Source of the DNA: Phycomyces blakesleeanus NRRL 1555(-)
Taxonomy: Eukaryota; Mucoromycota; Mucoromycetes; Mucorales; Phycomycetaceae
Direction: 5' to 3'
Assembly: GCF_001638985.1 (NCBI RefSeq)
Contig: NW_017265161.1
Coordinates: forward strand, 607,544 to 671,543
DNA: 64,000 nucleotides
The position numbers were made by a program, and so were the translations under genes. Under the pieces are notes generated by a model. That model was not told where the DNA came from. It saw only the letters and a program-made list of their open reading frames with translations, and did no database searches. This document shows positions 22,247 to 34,000 of this stretch, one piece after another (within the stretch, counting starts at the first letter, position 1; each line of letters opens with the position of its first letter).

Positions 22247-22546
22247 ATTGTATTAATAATAGAAAGAAAGAGAAAAATTTCATAATACAGATATTTTACA
22301 CTAATACATGTTTTTAATAAGTAAATATCAGAGACAATTTAGCAAAAAAATATTCAAATCTTATTGGTTGCAAATTTGAAAAAACATACTTCTTAGTGAG
22401 CAAAATTTAAAAAATAAAAGACCTCTTTTTTCAAATTTCTTGTACTTCGTTACACTCAATTTAAGGTTGTAATTTGAAAAAATGATCTAAATTCTCTTAT
22501 AAAGTAATTTATTTGGTTTTTTCAAAAATGCACTAAGGTCACTATT

Positions 22547-22860
22547 ACTTTTCTATTGTGTCATTATCTTTTCATATACCTTTCTCTCTCTCTTGATTTT
22601 AACAACAATTCTATTGATTGTTCTCTCTTTTCTTACCTGTAAACTATTGCTGCTTGCCGCCTTTTGCTATATCTGTCTTCTGTTCTATTCTATTATCATT
22701 GTATTTTATTTGCTAAGTGATCCGCTACAATTTACAACAAACCTAACACATCACGTGTCAATTATATTGGATTGCACTAAGCTAAAAAAGCAATGGCCAG
22801 ACAATATAAAAACAGATAAAGAAGTATACTTGATAATAAAAAAGTATACTTAAAGAAGTA
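22547..22860 (+). repeat. LTR-plus-leader repeat, family C, right part
   Basis: Continuation of 19163-19494 after the Harbinger insertion. It matches the minus strand of 32985-33140 (CTTTCTCTCTCTCTTGAT, CTATTGCTGCTTGCC, ATATCTGTCTTCT). The 86-codon open frame here is hydrophobic low-complexity translation, not conserved in the other copy. Confidence 0.55.
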
Positions 22861-23329
22861 CAATCAAACAGACAAAATAATATAGTGGATAAAAGATGAT
22901 TTTATTATAAACAATTACTACTATTATTTATAATAATTATTTGGAATGTTTGTTTTGAGGTCTTATTCAATATGATGCCTCATCTATAAGAATGTTAATT
23001 GAATTATTGTTTCTGCTATGTGAGAATGTGAGTGAGGGTCAAAGTATTTAATTACAAAAAGAGGTTCATTTGCTCTTTCCTCTTTTTGGAACAATTGATT
23101 TAAACCTCCTCTTTTATTTAAGCTCCGGCTTGCTGGCTATAACAATTTTGATGTGGTGCATGAAGACTGCTATCAACCACAGTACCAGTCTTTTTTTTCA
23201 ATTTATTTTAACCTTTTTAATCCATCACAAAGTCTCAAACCCCCAATTATAATTTTATATTTTAACTTTATATGTATTATTTTTATTTCTTATTCTAAAA
23301 ATTTGACTTCTTGTTATTTTTTTTTTATT
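22861..23329. other. No gene recognised
   Basis: AT-rich sequence between two repeats; nothing distinctive was seen. Confidence 0.4.
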
Positions 23330-24400
23330 CTTCTCCTAATTTTCTGAAAACAAATTTCTCTTCTTTTTATTCTTTTTGAAAATTAGTTTCTCCCTCCTTT
23401 TATTTTTCTTACTTTTCTTATGCACTAAATGTCACATTTTTCTCTCAATACTACTTTATCAAAATTATTAACTGTAGTTTTTCTATTTCTTTCTAACATA
23501 CTTCTTTCTGATCTTTTCTATTCTCTGTAGTTATATACTATAACTCCATTCATTTTTCTTTCATGACGAATCTTGATTACAATTATTTTATCCATCTTTT
23601 TATCACAATTATCTCCAAGACATCAGTGCAATATATTTTTGCCATGAATTTTATCTAAAAAGTAGTATAAATAATTCTTCAAAATCAATAAATAAACAAT
23701 TGTCAAATTTTTCTGATATAAAAGTTTTCCCTAAAGATGCTGTCTACTTTCACAGATCTCTCTTGTGAATTTTTCTTCTGTTTACTGTTTTTCTTTGTCA
23801 AGTCTTCGTGGAAGATTGACTATTTTCTATTATTTTTCTTTCTCTCAAATTTTACAATTTTTATTTTATTAAATTTTCCCTTTTGTAGCAAAAAACTTTA
23901 AAACATGACAAGTCAATTTTACTTATTATTTATTTCAAAGTAAAGAAAAAACCGAACTCTCCCAAAATTATTTTCTTATTCATTAAATAACAAATTGAGT
24001 ACTAATGTGACAACTAATAATTATTCTAATAAGCGTCTTATGAGCTGGATGAGTAATGATTATGATTAGTTGCTACCTGATATTATCTATATAGTGATAT
24101 TTTACCACATCTTTATTTTTTATTCTCTAAATACTTCTCTTAACTTAGTTTATTTTATATTAACATTATTCATTTCCTTTTGCTAGCTCTATATATTCTT
24201 TCCCTTTTGAAATTCCTTCTATTTTTTCTTTATAGAAGTAGTTTCTCTTATTTATTTTACATTATTATACAATTGTTTCCCAATTTAAATAACCCTACCT
24301 AATTACAGAATTCAATTCTTATTACTACTCTTATCTTGCTTTTATTGTACACATCATACATATAACAAAGTACTACAAGCATCAATTGTCACATGTGTTG
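23330..24400 (+). repeat. AT-rich repeat R1, copy 2 (without the LTR)
   Basis: Aligned with 14690-16260. It lacks the family B LTR and so serves as the empty site (GTCAAGTCTTCGTGG near 23797). No coding sequence. Confidence 0.65.
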
Positions 24401-24439
24401 GCATTTTTAGCGTTAGATAGTATCTGTTGAAAGGCATCA

Positions 24440-24616
24440 GACAGTGGGTCTCTTTGGTAGTTTGGTCTAGCAGTTAGCCATGACAGGTGGTACCCGACTT
24501 GTGGGTGTTGACGTCGATGGTGAGTTGACCAGATAATATGTCTTTGATGGACAGGAGTGGTCCCCCCAAGTTCCTTAGGAAATCATGTTCACAATACCTC
24601 TTATACTCAAACCCTC
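24440..24616 (-). repeat. Repeat R2, copy 3, without an adjacent tRNA gene
   Basis: On the minus strand it matches R2: CTTGGGGGGACCACTCCTGT, CTCACCATCGACGTCAAC, CCCACAAGTC and GACCAAAC. A family A LTR abuts its 5' end, as at 17613. No cloverleaf follows its 3' end, unlike copies 1 and 2. Confidence 0.6.
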
Positions 24617-25149
24617 TGTTTTGATGGGTGAAGTTTGAAGAAGTTTTAAGAGGAAGAATTGAAGATTTGAAATAAGAAACAAAGATTTGTGAGAACTTGT
24701 GTAAATTTTGTTTATTGAGAAAAGATTTGATATCAAAATTTGATGAGGTTCCTATACTAAACTACCACTTCTATTTATATTGTTTTGGATTGAAAAAATT
24801 ATATGACTGGGATCAGGTAATTGATTCTATCTGAGTCTTAATCAGAGCAATGTGATATTAAGACAATTAATGTATGATTAATTATATAAATATATATAGT
24901 CTCAATGAAGTATTAACATCAAAAGGCAATATGTTTGTGAATTATAATTATGCTTATAATAATCCACTGATGTATCCCATATTATGGTCATATCATCATA
25001 TGAAATATAATCACTATCATGCATGCTAAACCTGTGTGTTAAATAATAAAGTAATCAGTAGACACCTTTGACTGGAATAGCTAAGGACTTATATTATTTT
25101 CTTCAGACTTACTCTCAATTACAGCAGTAGCAAATACTCATTTCCAACA
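24617..25149 (-). mobile_element. Solo LTR, family A, copy 2
   Basis: On the minus strand it starts TGTTGGAAATGAGTATT and ends CAAAACA, flanked by CCCTC and TCCTC (5-bp duplication with one mismatch). It is colinear over its length with 30047-30585 (for example ATAATTATGCTTATAATAAT and ACACCTTTGACTGGAATAGC). Confidence 0.8.
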
Positions 25150-25173
25150 TCCTCAACTTATATTCCACCCTTA

Positions 25174-25410
25174 CACTGCAAAAGGAGAGTGGATTTGGGT
25201 GAATTTTATTTTTTGAATTTTAATAAAATTTGAAAAAATATTTCAAACATCATTATTTTTCCATTTTTTTTTCTTGAGATGTGAATTCGCAATTTTTTCT
25301 GATTATATTAAATAAATACAGGTACAAGCACAAACATTTATTAATTAGGTGATAAATCACATAATTATTCAAAAAGATATATGTTTTGATTGACTTGGTA
25401 AATCTATGAT
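25174..25410 (+). repeat. Stray terminal fragment of an E5-type CACTA element
   Basis: It starts CACTGCAAAAGGAGAGTGG and is closely similar for about 235 bp to the reverse complement of the last 235 bp of the window, the transposase-side end of E5 (for example GAATTCGCAATTTTTTCTGA and ATTTATTAATTAGG). The expected transposase gene does not follow, so this is an orphan end or a deleted element. Confidence 0.8.
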
Positions 25411-25550
25411 AAAATAGACTGGTGTGCCTTTTTATTTAGATAAAAATAAAATAGACCAACACGTCTTAAATGTTTTTTTATATATTTCTTGATTTATTAA
25501 TAAATTACTAAGTAGAAATATTTGAAAAATTCATAATTATAAATATAATA

Positions 25551-25976
25551 CTGTATTTTCACTAATTATTTGCTAACTTTGAATAAATTATTCACATGTT
25601 GGTAAGTAAATTTTCAAACATTTCTTCCAATTAAATTCACACATTACTTCAACTGAAATTCACACATTTGAATTTTATTTTCACATTAAATTATTTTCAG
25701 AATATTGAAAAAAGTAGTTTTTTTAACATTAAAGTGAGGGAAAAAAGTTATAGAAGAACAAATTAGTCTTAACTATCAAACTTCTTGACTTTTTTTTATA
25801 GATTTTTTGGAATACTAGGTGATATTATCCTTATAATTTCGTGTGAAAATAAAATTCAAATGTGTGAATTATTATTGAGTAAAGTGAGTGATTTTAATTG
25901 GAGGAAATGTGTGAGAATTTATTTACCAATGTGTGAATAATTTATTCAAAGTTGGCAAATAATTAGTGAAAATACA
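25551..25976. mobile_element. MITE with long inverted arms and TA target site
   Basis: 426 bp starting CTGTATTTTCACTAATTATT and ending with its reverse complement. The arms are about 140 bp and roughly 85 percent identical by eye, around a non-coding centre. TA flanks both ends (25549-25550, 25977-25978), the duplication made by Tc1/mariner transposases. It lies just beyond the 3' end of the Helitron gene. Confidence 0.85.
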
Positions 25977-26048
25977 GTATATAAAACAATTGAAAGCTTA
26001 CAAAAAGAAAGTGTTATGATATTTGTATAAGATTATATATTATATGGC

Positions 26049-29000
26049 TTAGTCTGTTGGTTCGTCAAATACTTTATAATATACGGTATTGTCTGTATAG
26101 ACAGTATTTTGAGTTGTGCTAGCATCAGAGATATCCATCATAATTTTGATTCCTGACAGTTTTCTGACACGAGATAGGGCAACATAAAGCTGACAATGTC
26201 CAAATACTAGTGAAGATAAGTATAGACCAACATGATCAAGTGTCTGCCTCTGTGATTTGTTGATTGTCATTGCAAAAGCAAGGCGAACAGAAAACTGGCA
26301 GTGTTAGAAGTCTATATTTGATATTGATTCAGATAGATTCAGCTTGATTTTTGGGATGAGAGCAATTTTTTTAGCGTGAGATCCTGTTACTATTGTAGCC
26401 TTTATGACAAATTGTTGAAAAGAATTACATATCAGGTGAGTGCCATTACATAGGTCATTTTTTGAATTGAGATTTCTAAGTAGCATAATTAGGCACCCCC
26501 TTTTAAGCTTGAGACTGTGAGGGGGCAGAGATCCAGGATCAAATGTGTTCAGCAGTTCACTTGAGTATGCCAGAAGATTATCATCAGTGTTACCTCAATC
26601 AATGCTTTTGAATTTGCTGGCTACTCCTGAAATTGATGAAGAAGAAGGTTGTTAATTGTTTTCATATCATAGTTTTTTAGAGTAAGTATTGCACAATACA
26701 TAAGAAAATCAGTATTTTGTGAATTTGCATTCCAATCAGTGAATACATCATTTGAAAGGTAGAGGAGTCTACAGTCAGGAATTAGCATTTACTCAAAAAT
26801 TGGAATAGTGTTTTCATTACCAGAACTGAGAATAGTATCACTGCCAACACTCAACAAAAAGGCAGCAAAGTCTCTGAGCTCAGTTTCTTCTTCTGGCATT
26901 GTTGCTTGAGAAATTTGCATATTGATTGTAAGGTTCAGGTGGTTGACATATCTCTATGCATGGGCACAATTAATGCATTGTTCTACGATGTGTGATCTTG
27001 ATGCTCTTGGAATTACAGAAAGAACTTGTCTAAAATCTCCTCCAAATACAAAAAATTTTCTACTAAATGGCACTGTTTCAAGTAAGGGATTTACAGACTT
27101 CATAATGTCTTGCATAGAGTGGTTCACAGCATTACAAATATCTTTACTGATCATCGATGCTTCATCCCAAATAATTAATTCTGCTGTCTCAGTAGATTGA
27201 CTGTTTGAAAGTTTGCTGGTATAGAGCACATCGAGTTAACATTAACTTCAAGCGGAATTTTGAACCATGAATGTGCTGTGCGTTCACCAACCAGAAGTAG
27301 TGCAGCAATACCACTGGTAGCAACAGCAAGGGCAATCTTTCCTTGACGACAAACATGACACAAAAGAGCATTGAATACAAATGTCTTTTTTGTTTCACCT
27401 AGCCCGTCTATGAAAAATAGTCTTGATGTAAAAGTAGTTACATTCAATACTTCTTTGATTGAATGACATGCCAATTGCTGATCAATATTAAATGACAAAG
27501 TTGCAGGGTCTGGCAACAAAGCAGCTTCATGGCAAAGGTCTTCTTGCTCATGCATCAATGTTTGCAATCCATGTCTACGCCTAGTTCGATTTGATGCAGC
27601 AGGAACAGGTGGAAGAGTGAAGCCACTGCAAGATACTAATGATAAAGAATTGACAATGAGATGGTTTTTAATGTCACACATACATCTATCATACATTTTC
27701 TGAGTAGACTCGAAGGAAGGGTTGTTGGTTTCAAGTCTTTCAGCATTTAGATTGTCTTCTATCATTGATTCTTTGTGGGATATTCATAGAGCAAATAGCT
27801 CTGACACCAAATAGAAAACGAAAAAAATTGCAAATAGACATCTCAATGACGATGATAGCTGGTATGATGCTGCTTCTTCCATACATACTTCCCATTTATT
27901 ATCATCCATCAAGAGTCCTAATGCATGACATGCAGCTTGATTTGTTTCATATAGTTGGCCTTCTACAGTTTGGAGATCCTGGAAGCTTATAGTCTCACAA
28001 ATATTATGGAGCAGAACTCTCACGAAATACTTTTCTGCATCTCTTGGTGATATAGTATATATTCTAGCAGTTGTTTCTTTGTCAAATCATACTCTTTTTT
28101 TTCATAATCAGTCTTTTAGATTCCAAACAAAATTTGTAAAAAAGTCTATATATAAGTGTTTGCATGCATCTGCAATTTCTACATTGTATAAAAACCATGC
28201 TGTCAATGTTGTATATAAATTTTTATTTGCAACTGCAGCTGGATTATCAGTTCCAGAGAAAAAAACTTGCTGATAGTCTTTGAGATGAATGGCCAGTCTT
28301 TGGTGTGTTGGATACTCTTTATGTAGCTTGAAGGAGAATATTCTCCAGCATGCTTCTGAAGCAGAGACATAGTATGCATCCAAAAAGCTGTTGACTTCAT
28401 TAACAGACTCTTGTTGATTGAGAGGAGTTGTGGTAGTGATGGGTTGAACGTTTGCCATGGTTCAATTATGATCTTTATATATATATATTTGTACAAATAT
28501 TTCACAGCCAATACAGGTATATATGTACTTCAACATTGATATGGGCATTGTATTTTGCACAAAGATATAAGTTACGAGGAACTACCAATGGATTGTCCAG
28601 TAGTTTTCCACCTTTTATCGCTGTTCTTCTATTATTGCATCTTCTGTACTTCAGATATCCTGTTTCATTCTCAACAGTGTTTTCATAAAAGAACTTTGAG
28701 TAATTTTTTTTTGCATTTATCATTTATCATACATGATGCATTTGGATAGGCATCTCCACATGGGCCATGCAACATGATTTTACAGACCGTTTTATATGTG
28801 AGTGGATGTGTGTCAGGGTCTGGAATTTCTGCAGATACAATGTTATTATAGTCTTCTATTGTTCTTAGTGTATCTTCAGAACAAAAAATCAACAGAATAT
28901 GGGCATGTAGGAGGTCGCGTTTTTGAAATTCAATGACATAAACAAATGCAAGAAACTTTCTCAAAACATTTTTCTTTGTAAGATCATGCATGAGTTTTTT

Positions 29001-29365
29001 GAGCTTTAGGTTGAAACCATGGGAACAAAGATCAGACCTGTCATTAACTTTTTGCCCTCCCAGCAAAGCACTTGTTATTTCTGGCCAAGCTATGTTGCAC
29101 ATAAATATGATAAACAAATCTGACTTTCTAAAGTGATGCACAATACCCATTGCATCTTGATATAACTGGTGCATATGTCATGGCAAACCAACAAAAGAGA
29201 AATAAAGAATGACTCGTCTTCCAAGGTTATTCAAATCGCCATCATTAAGATTCATTGCGTTTTGTATGCTACTATAGAGATCTACTCAAAGTCGATTTTG
29301 ATTTTTTGCAATAAAGATAATTCTATTATGCTCACTCTTGGCATACATGTCAACAATATACTGCT
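26049..29365 (-). pseudogene. Helitron RepHel protein, decayed
   Basis: Read on the minus strand in pieces, in the normal order. The Helitron N-terminal and Rep region (29365-28683) has QYIVDMYAKSEHNR and MHQLYQDAM, and HAHIL is the HUH metal-binding motif of the nicking domain. A linker (28458-27784) has ACWRIFSFKLH and ACHALGLLMDD. The PIF1-type helicase (27765-26049) has IIWDEAS (Walker B), FGGDFRQVL, LCNGTHLIC and AMTINKSQRQTL. The Walker A site is ruined (GLGETKKTF for the usual GPGGTGKTF) and the last motif has Arg for Gly. Stops and frameshifts are frequent, e.g. TGA at 29178-29180 where the family has Arg before HMHQ. A family B LTR cuts it at 29366. No Helitron 3' hairpin end was identified. 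Confidence 0.85.
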
Positions 29366-29909
29366 TGTGGTATTTCAGGTATGAAACAATAGAAAAATAA
29401 TAAATTTAATAATAGAGACATATAAAAATACTTTGGGACTGTATATAAGTTGTCCTTTATTCATTAATAAAAAGTATCACTTTTTATAAGAAAACACAAT
29501 CTGCTCTTGTTATTACGTCTTAGTTTCTTAAGGCTTTCTTCCTTTATTATATTTGGTTATTAGAGTGTATTTACTGCTTAATTAGTGTCGGTGTTACAAT
29601 TATGACATCAAGTCATAAATCGTACTTCTTTAGCTCTTAGCTATTCTTTTCTCTTTTATACTAGAGCTTTAGAACTTTTTACTAAATTAGCTCCATATCG
29701 ATCTGACACAGTTTACCCGGCAGTATGATATAATTATCTTAACAATCTTTAAGATATTATCTACAGTACTAACTGCAATAATTATTGGGCTGATTACTTA
29801 ATCATTTATATAAATTTTATACTGACAAGATGATAGCTACTACGCTATCCCAATATGAATATGCTCTTATATGTGATAAATCCAACATCCGGGTGTCTGG
29901 ATCACCACA
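29366..29909 (-). mobile_element. Solo LTR, family B, copy 2
   Basis: 544 bp. On the minus strand it starts TGTGGTGATCCAGACACCC and ends GAAATACCACA, close to copy 1 over its whole length. It abuts the Helitron reading frame. The flanks CTGCT and GTTGT do not form a duplication. Confidence 0.8.
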
Positions 29910-30046
29910 GTTGTTGATGTTGTTGATGTTGCTCATATTAAATGTCAAAAAAATTATGCGCTGATGTTATAGTGAAAAAAGGGCAGTGATTTTAGTAGCA
30001 ATCCAAAGAACCATTTATCTAGTCTCTTCACCCAAAAAAATGGGAT

Positions 30047-30585
30047 TGTTATTATTGTAGTGGTTGAAGTTTTTAAGAAGTTGTAAAAGGAAGAATTCAA
30101 GATTTGAAATGAGGAACGAAGATTCATGAGAACTTGTGTAGGGTTTGTTTATTGAGAAAGATTTAGTATCAAAGTTTGACCAGGTTCCTACACTGAACTA
30201 CTACCGTTATTTATATTATTTTGGATCGGGAAAATTATATGACTGAGGTCAGGTAATCGATCCTATCTGAGCCTTAATCAGAGCAATGTGATCTTGGGAT
30301 AATTAATGTATGACTAATTATATAAATGTGTGTAGTCCCAATGAAGTATTAACATTGAAAGTAAATGTGTTTATGAGTTATAATTATGCTTATAATAATC
30401 TACTGATGTATCCTATATTATAGTGATATCATCATATTAAATATAATCACTATCATGCATGTTAAATCTGTGTGTTAAATAATAAAGTAATTGGTAGACA
30501 CCTTTGACTGGAATAGCTGAGGCCTTATATTATTTCCTTCAGACTTATTCTCAATTACAGTAGTAGTCAATACTCATTTACAACA
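30047..30585 (-). mobile_element. Solo LTR, family A, copy 3
   Basis: On the minus strand it starts TGTTGTAAATGAGTATTG and ends AATAACA; colinear with copy 2. Flanks GGGAT and GTTAT match only partly, so the target duplication is uncertain. Confidence 0.75.
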
Positions 30586-31002
30586 GTTATACTAATCATC
30601 TTTGATGTCAGAGATGGATATTTTTTTCTCAAAATCTTGTCTCATTGTCTTGTCTGTAAAGATAGCCATTTAAAAATGTATTTTCAAAAAAATAGTTCAA
30701 AAAAATTGAGTCTTAAATAAATTGGTTTTTATTTTTTGTTTTAAAGTAGAAAAAAATGCTAAGTTATAGCTACACCATATAATTTATGAGCAGAAATATA
30801 TAATAAATTAAATCTAGTTATTCTAAGCTAAAGATAGGATTATGGAGTCTATATATCTTATAATTCTTAAAGACAAAAGCATCAAAGAACTATCTTGATA
30901 GTGGAATAACAGAGCAATCTAATAAAATATAAATATGAATGAGTATTTTAAGCTTAAAAATAAGTTAAATAAAAGCTTACCTTTGAGTTTACTGATATGC
31001 AT
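30586..31002. other. No gene recognised
   Basis: AT-rich spacer between two solo LTRs; no reading frame or repeat was recognised. Confidence 0.4.
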
Positions 31003-31423
31003 TGTGGTGATCCAGACACTTGGTTGTTGGATTTATTACATCTAAGAACATATTCCTATTATTATAGTAAAACAGCTATCATTACAAGAACAAATGAATA
31101 ATTTATTTATTTTACTTATGGTAAATCAATAAGACCAATAATTAATTACAGTAAGTACTGTAATTATGACAGCTCAGTAAGCACTGAGTTAATATGAGGA
31201 CACTGCAATTAGATTAAATTATAAATATAGTAGTACCAGCTCTCTAATATCTAAATGAACTCAGACTTAAGAAATTAAGATGTGACTGACAAAGCAGATC
31301 GTGTTTTGATATAAAAAGGACAACTTTGTATTCTTTAATAAAGAAAACCTATATACAGTCTCAAAGTATTCTTATATACGTCTCAATCTTTTTACTGTTG
31401 ATTTTATTCTATAAAACTTCACA
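31003..31423 (+). mobile_element. Solo LTR, family B, copy 3
   Basis: 421 bp from TGTGGTGATCCAGACACTTG to AACTTCACA, flanked by a perfect 5-bp duplication TGCAT (30998-31002, 31424-31428). Shorter in the middle than copies 1 and 2 and closest to the copy at 42200-42615, so family B has two subtypes. Confidence 0.85.
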
Positions 31424-31428
31424 TGCAT

Positions 31429-32984
31429 CTCATAAAAGTTTGAATCTCTACAAGTAAAAATAAATAAAAAATAGTTAGTATTCAATTACTTTGTAAACTA
31501 GATGTGCAGATATTATCTCAACTCATTTTGATCAGATGATAAAAAAGCTAATTGTCAGCTAATAAGACCCAAGATGAAAAACTATATTAAAAAGTACAAT
31601 ATTGTTTTTTATTGTATATACCTGAAAAACAAGAATATATAGACATGTTTTCTAAAAAGATAATATACTATATGTAAACACATGTAATAAATAAACTTTT
31701 GTTGGTAAAGTAAAGTAAGAAACAATGCAAAGAATATAATCTCACACTTACTCAAAATCAATTTCAAAAATTCTCATTGGTTTACTGGCTTTTAATATCA
31801 ATATTGCAACTCATAGAAATGTTTTTTAAAAACTTTAAGTCATTCTCTCTCAGTTTGTCTTATTTTTATAAGTTAAAGAGATATGCTCTAATAGCAAATA
31901 ATTGAAATTACAATCGTAACTTATTAAAACAAATATGTGTAAATATTTATATCTTCATTAGATTAAGTTATGTCTTAGAAGATTGCCTTTGCTAGGCATT
32001 TTTTATTAATATTATATAAGAAACAAAAAAAATCATATATATTTTCTTATTTGAAATTTTAACAAAGTTGTTTTATATGCTGAAAATTATTGTCTTGACT
32101 GAATTTTAACAGAATTATTTTTTCATTACATAATACAGTCTCCATGTTTTCTTATTCAATGTTTTGTCTTACTTGAACAGCTTTTTGTTGTGATCAAAAA
32201 AGTTTGAAGTAGGACAAAACCTTCTTTCCTTCTTTATTTGGAAGAAAAAATATCAACTCATAAAATTATAAAAAGAAAAATTCTCTAGACCAATAATATT
32301 GTTTGGGTATCATATCCTATGGATAATGCTAATCATAAATACTTTTCTGCAAGTCACAGCATATTCAGCCAATAAAGAGAGCAATTTTCAAAAAATGAAG
32401 AAATATTGTAAAAAAAAGTTAATATATTATTTTTTGAGAAATTGATTAAGAAAGACATATTTTTTATTAGACAAACCAATTCAGCAATCATTTTTTACTT
32501 TAATTAAGTTTATATAAGAGATAGTAGATAAAGAAGTATGGAGTAAATCTATCATATATAAAATAAATTAATCTTTTTTAATATTTGTGACTTGCAGAAA
32601 AGTATTTATGATTAGCTTTGACAATACCTTACTATATTTGGCTTTCAATTTTTGTGTTGATAGAATTTTTTGTTTCATTTTAATTTTTTTTTGTGATTTT
32701 TTAATTATTATAGGCCAAAAAATAAAGTTACAATTACAAAAAAACACCCCTTTTTTCCAGTAGTGAAAGGACAGTAACAACAGAAACGAATATCAAGGAA
32801 CAAAAAATAAATTTTTTCTAAGTAAAAATGATGTAAAAGTGATAGAAAACATGAAGCTAGAAGTATCTTCTTTCAACAGATACAAGAATTTCTCAATAAA
32901 CTACTATACAAAAGTCTCACTTTATTCATCATCTCTATATTATCTTACATCTCTTCAATCTCAATCTTATTATAATCAATCCTA
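31429..32984. other. AT-rich region, nothing recognised
   Basis: About 1.5 kb of very AT-rich sequence. The short open frames are lysine-rich or T-rich low complexity and show no family resemblance. Confidence 0.45.
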
Positions 32985-33530
32985 AAATACTTTATTAATA
33001 ATAGAATAGAATAGAAGACAGATATCATAAAAGATGGCAAACAGCAATAATTGACAGGAAAAAAAAGAATAACTGATAAAATTGTTATTAAAAGTAAGAG
33101 AAAGAGAAAGGTTTATGAAAAGAGAATGATGAAACAGAAAAGTAATAACTAACAAGGGGATCAAAACTGACAAACAACTTTTCTAAAACCAAGAAGCCGA
33201 TATGTTATGTTGTAAGAAAGTATAAACCACACAGGAAAGAAAATAAGACAAAGATACTGAATTGGATAAAAAGATAATATTTTATTGCATTAAATTGCTT
33301 CTTTTTTATAGACAAAGAAATTTAAAGTTAATAATAGAAATATGGAAAAATAAAGATAGAAGAATAGAATAATAAGTAATTTACTGGAGAAATGACCCTG
33401 AATATCATTGTGTGAAGATTCATGGTTACATGTGGATATTTAGAGCAATTTTTTATCTCAGCATGTTTTTTAGTGTACATATTCATAAAGTCACGTTGTA
33501 ATTTTCTATTGGCTTGGATATAATAACCAT
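32985..33530 (-). repeat. LTR-plus-leader repeat, family C, uninterrupted copy
   Basis: The minus strand aligns with 19163-19494 followed directly by 22547-22700, and so is the empty site for the Harbinger element. CAACA then TAACATATCGG, near 33190, marks a possible LTR end. No coding sequence is conserved. Confidence 0.65.
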
Positions 33531-34000
33531 CCAAGTTATTTTATTATTATTATTATTATCAAGGGGTGAGGATTTCTAAAGATTTCTCTGGACGTTCATT
33601 TTTAATGACCAACGCTAGAATAACAGCCAATATCTTAGGTTCCCACCCGAAATAATTATTTCTTTTCAATGAAGGTCACCACAATTATTTTTTTTCCATA
33701 AGTTATATGCAGCCTAATAAAACTTTATTAAAAATTCGGTTTTTTTACACACATCTAAAAAATTATCATTATATTTTTATATATGTTCTTTAACATATTG
33801 ATGAAGAAGCAGGTTTTTTTTATTAAGTACTTGTCTTGTTTCTCATATATAAGCACAGCAATATCTTAATGTCGGAATTTCTCTTAGTCACCTATTACTA
33901 AGCATAATAAATTACAATGAATTTTCTGGCGACATTAATATAAGTAGCATGTAAAAGTGCTATCTTTTCATCTTCCCAGATCTTTTAATATCTACTCAAA
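33531..34000. other. Region upstream of the Crypton gene
   Basis: 470 bp, AT-rich, with a short TTA/ATT microsatellite at 33540-33558. It probably includes the promoter of the Crypton gene; no defined element was seen. Confidence 0.35.

Larger units (their letters stand above)
19495..22543 (+). mobile_element. PIF/Harbinger-type element, two genes
   Basis: The boundaries come from an empty site. The surrounding family C repeat reads CAGTTATT before and ATTACTTTTC after, and the uninterrupted copy near 33140 (minus strand) reads AGTTATTACTTTTC, so ATT (19492-19494, 22544-22546) is a 3-bp target duplication. The ends are imperfect inverted repeats, AGCAATCTTAGTG and AGTGACCTTAGTG (10 of 13 match). 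The 3,049 bp carry a DDE transposase (20122-21111) convergent with a companion gene (21221-22246). Three-base duplications and this two-gene layout are standard for PIF/Harbinger elements. Confidence 0.85.

Noticed and set aside
31429..32984. Possible host gene in the 1.5-kb gap
   Set aside because: No frame above about 70 codons with normal composition, no splice-consistent chain and no recognisable motif.
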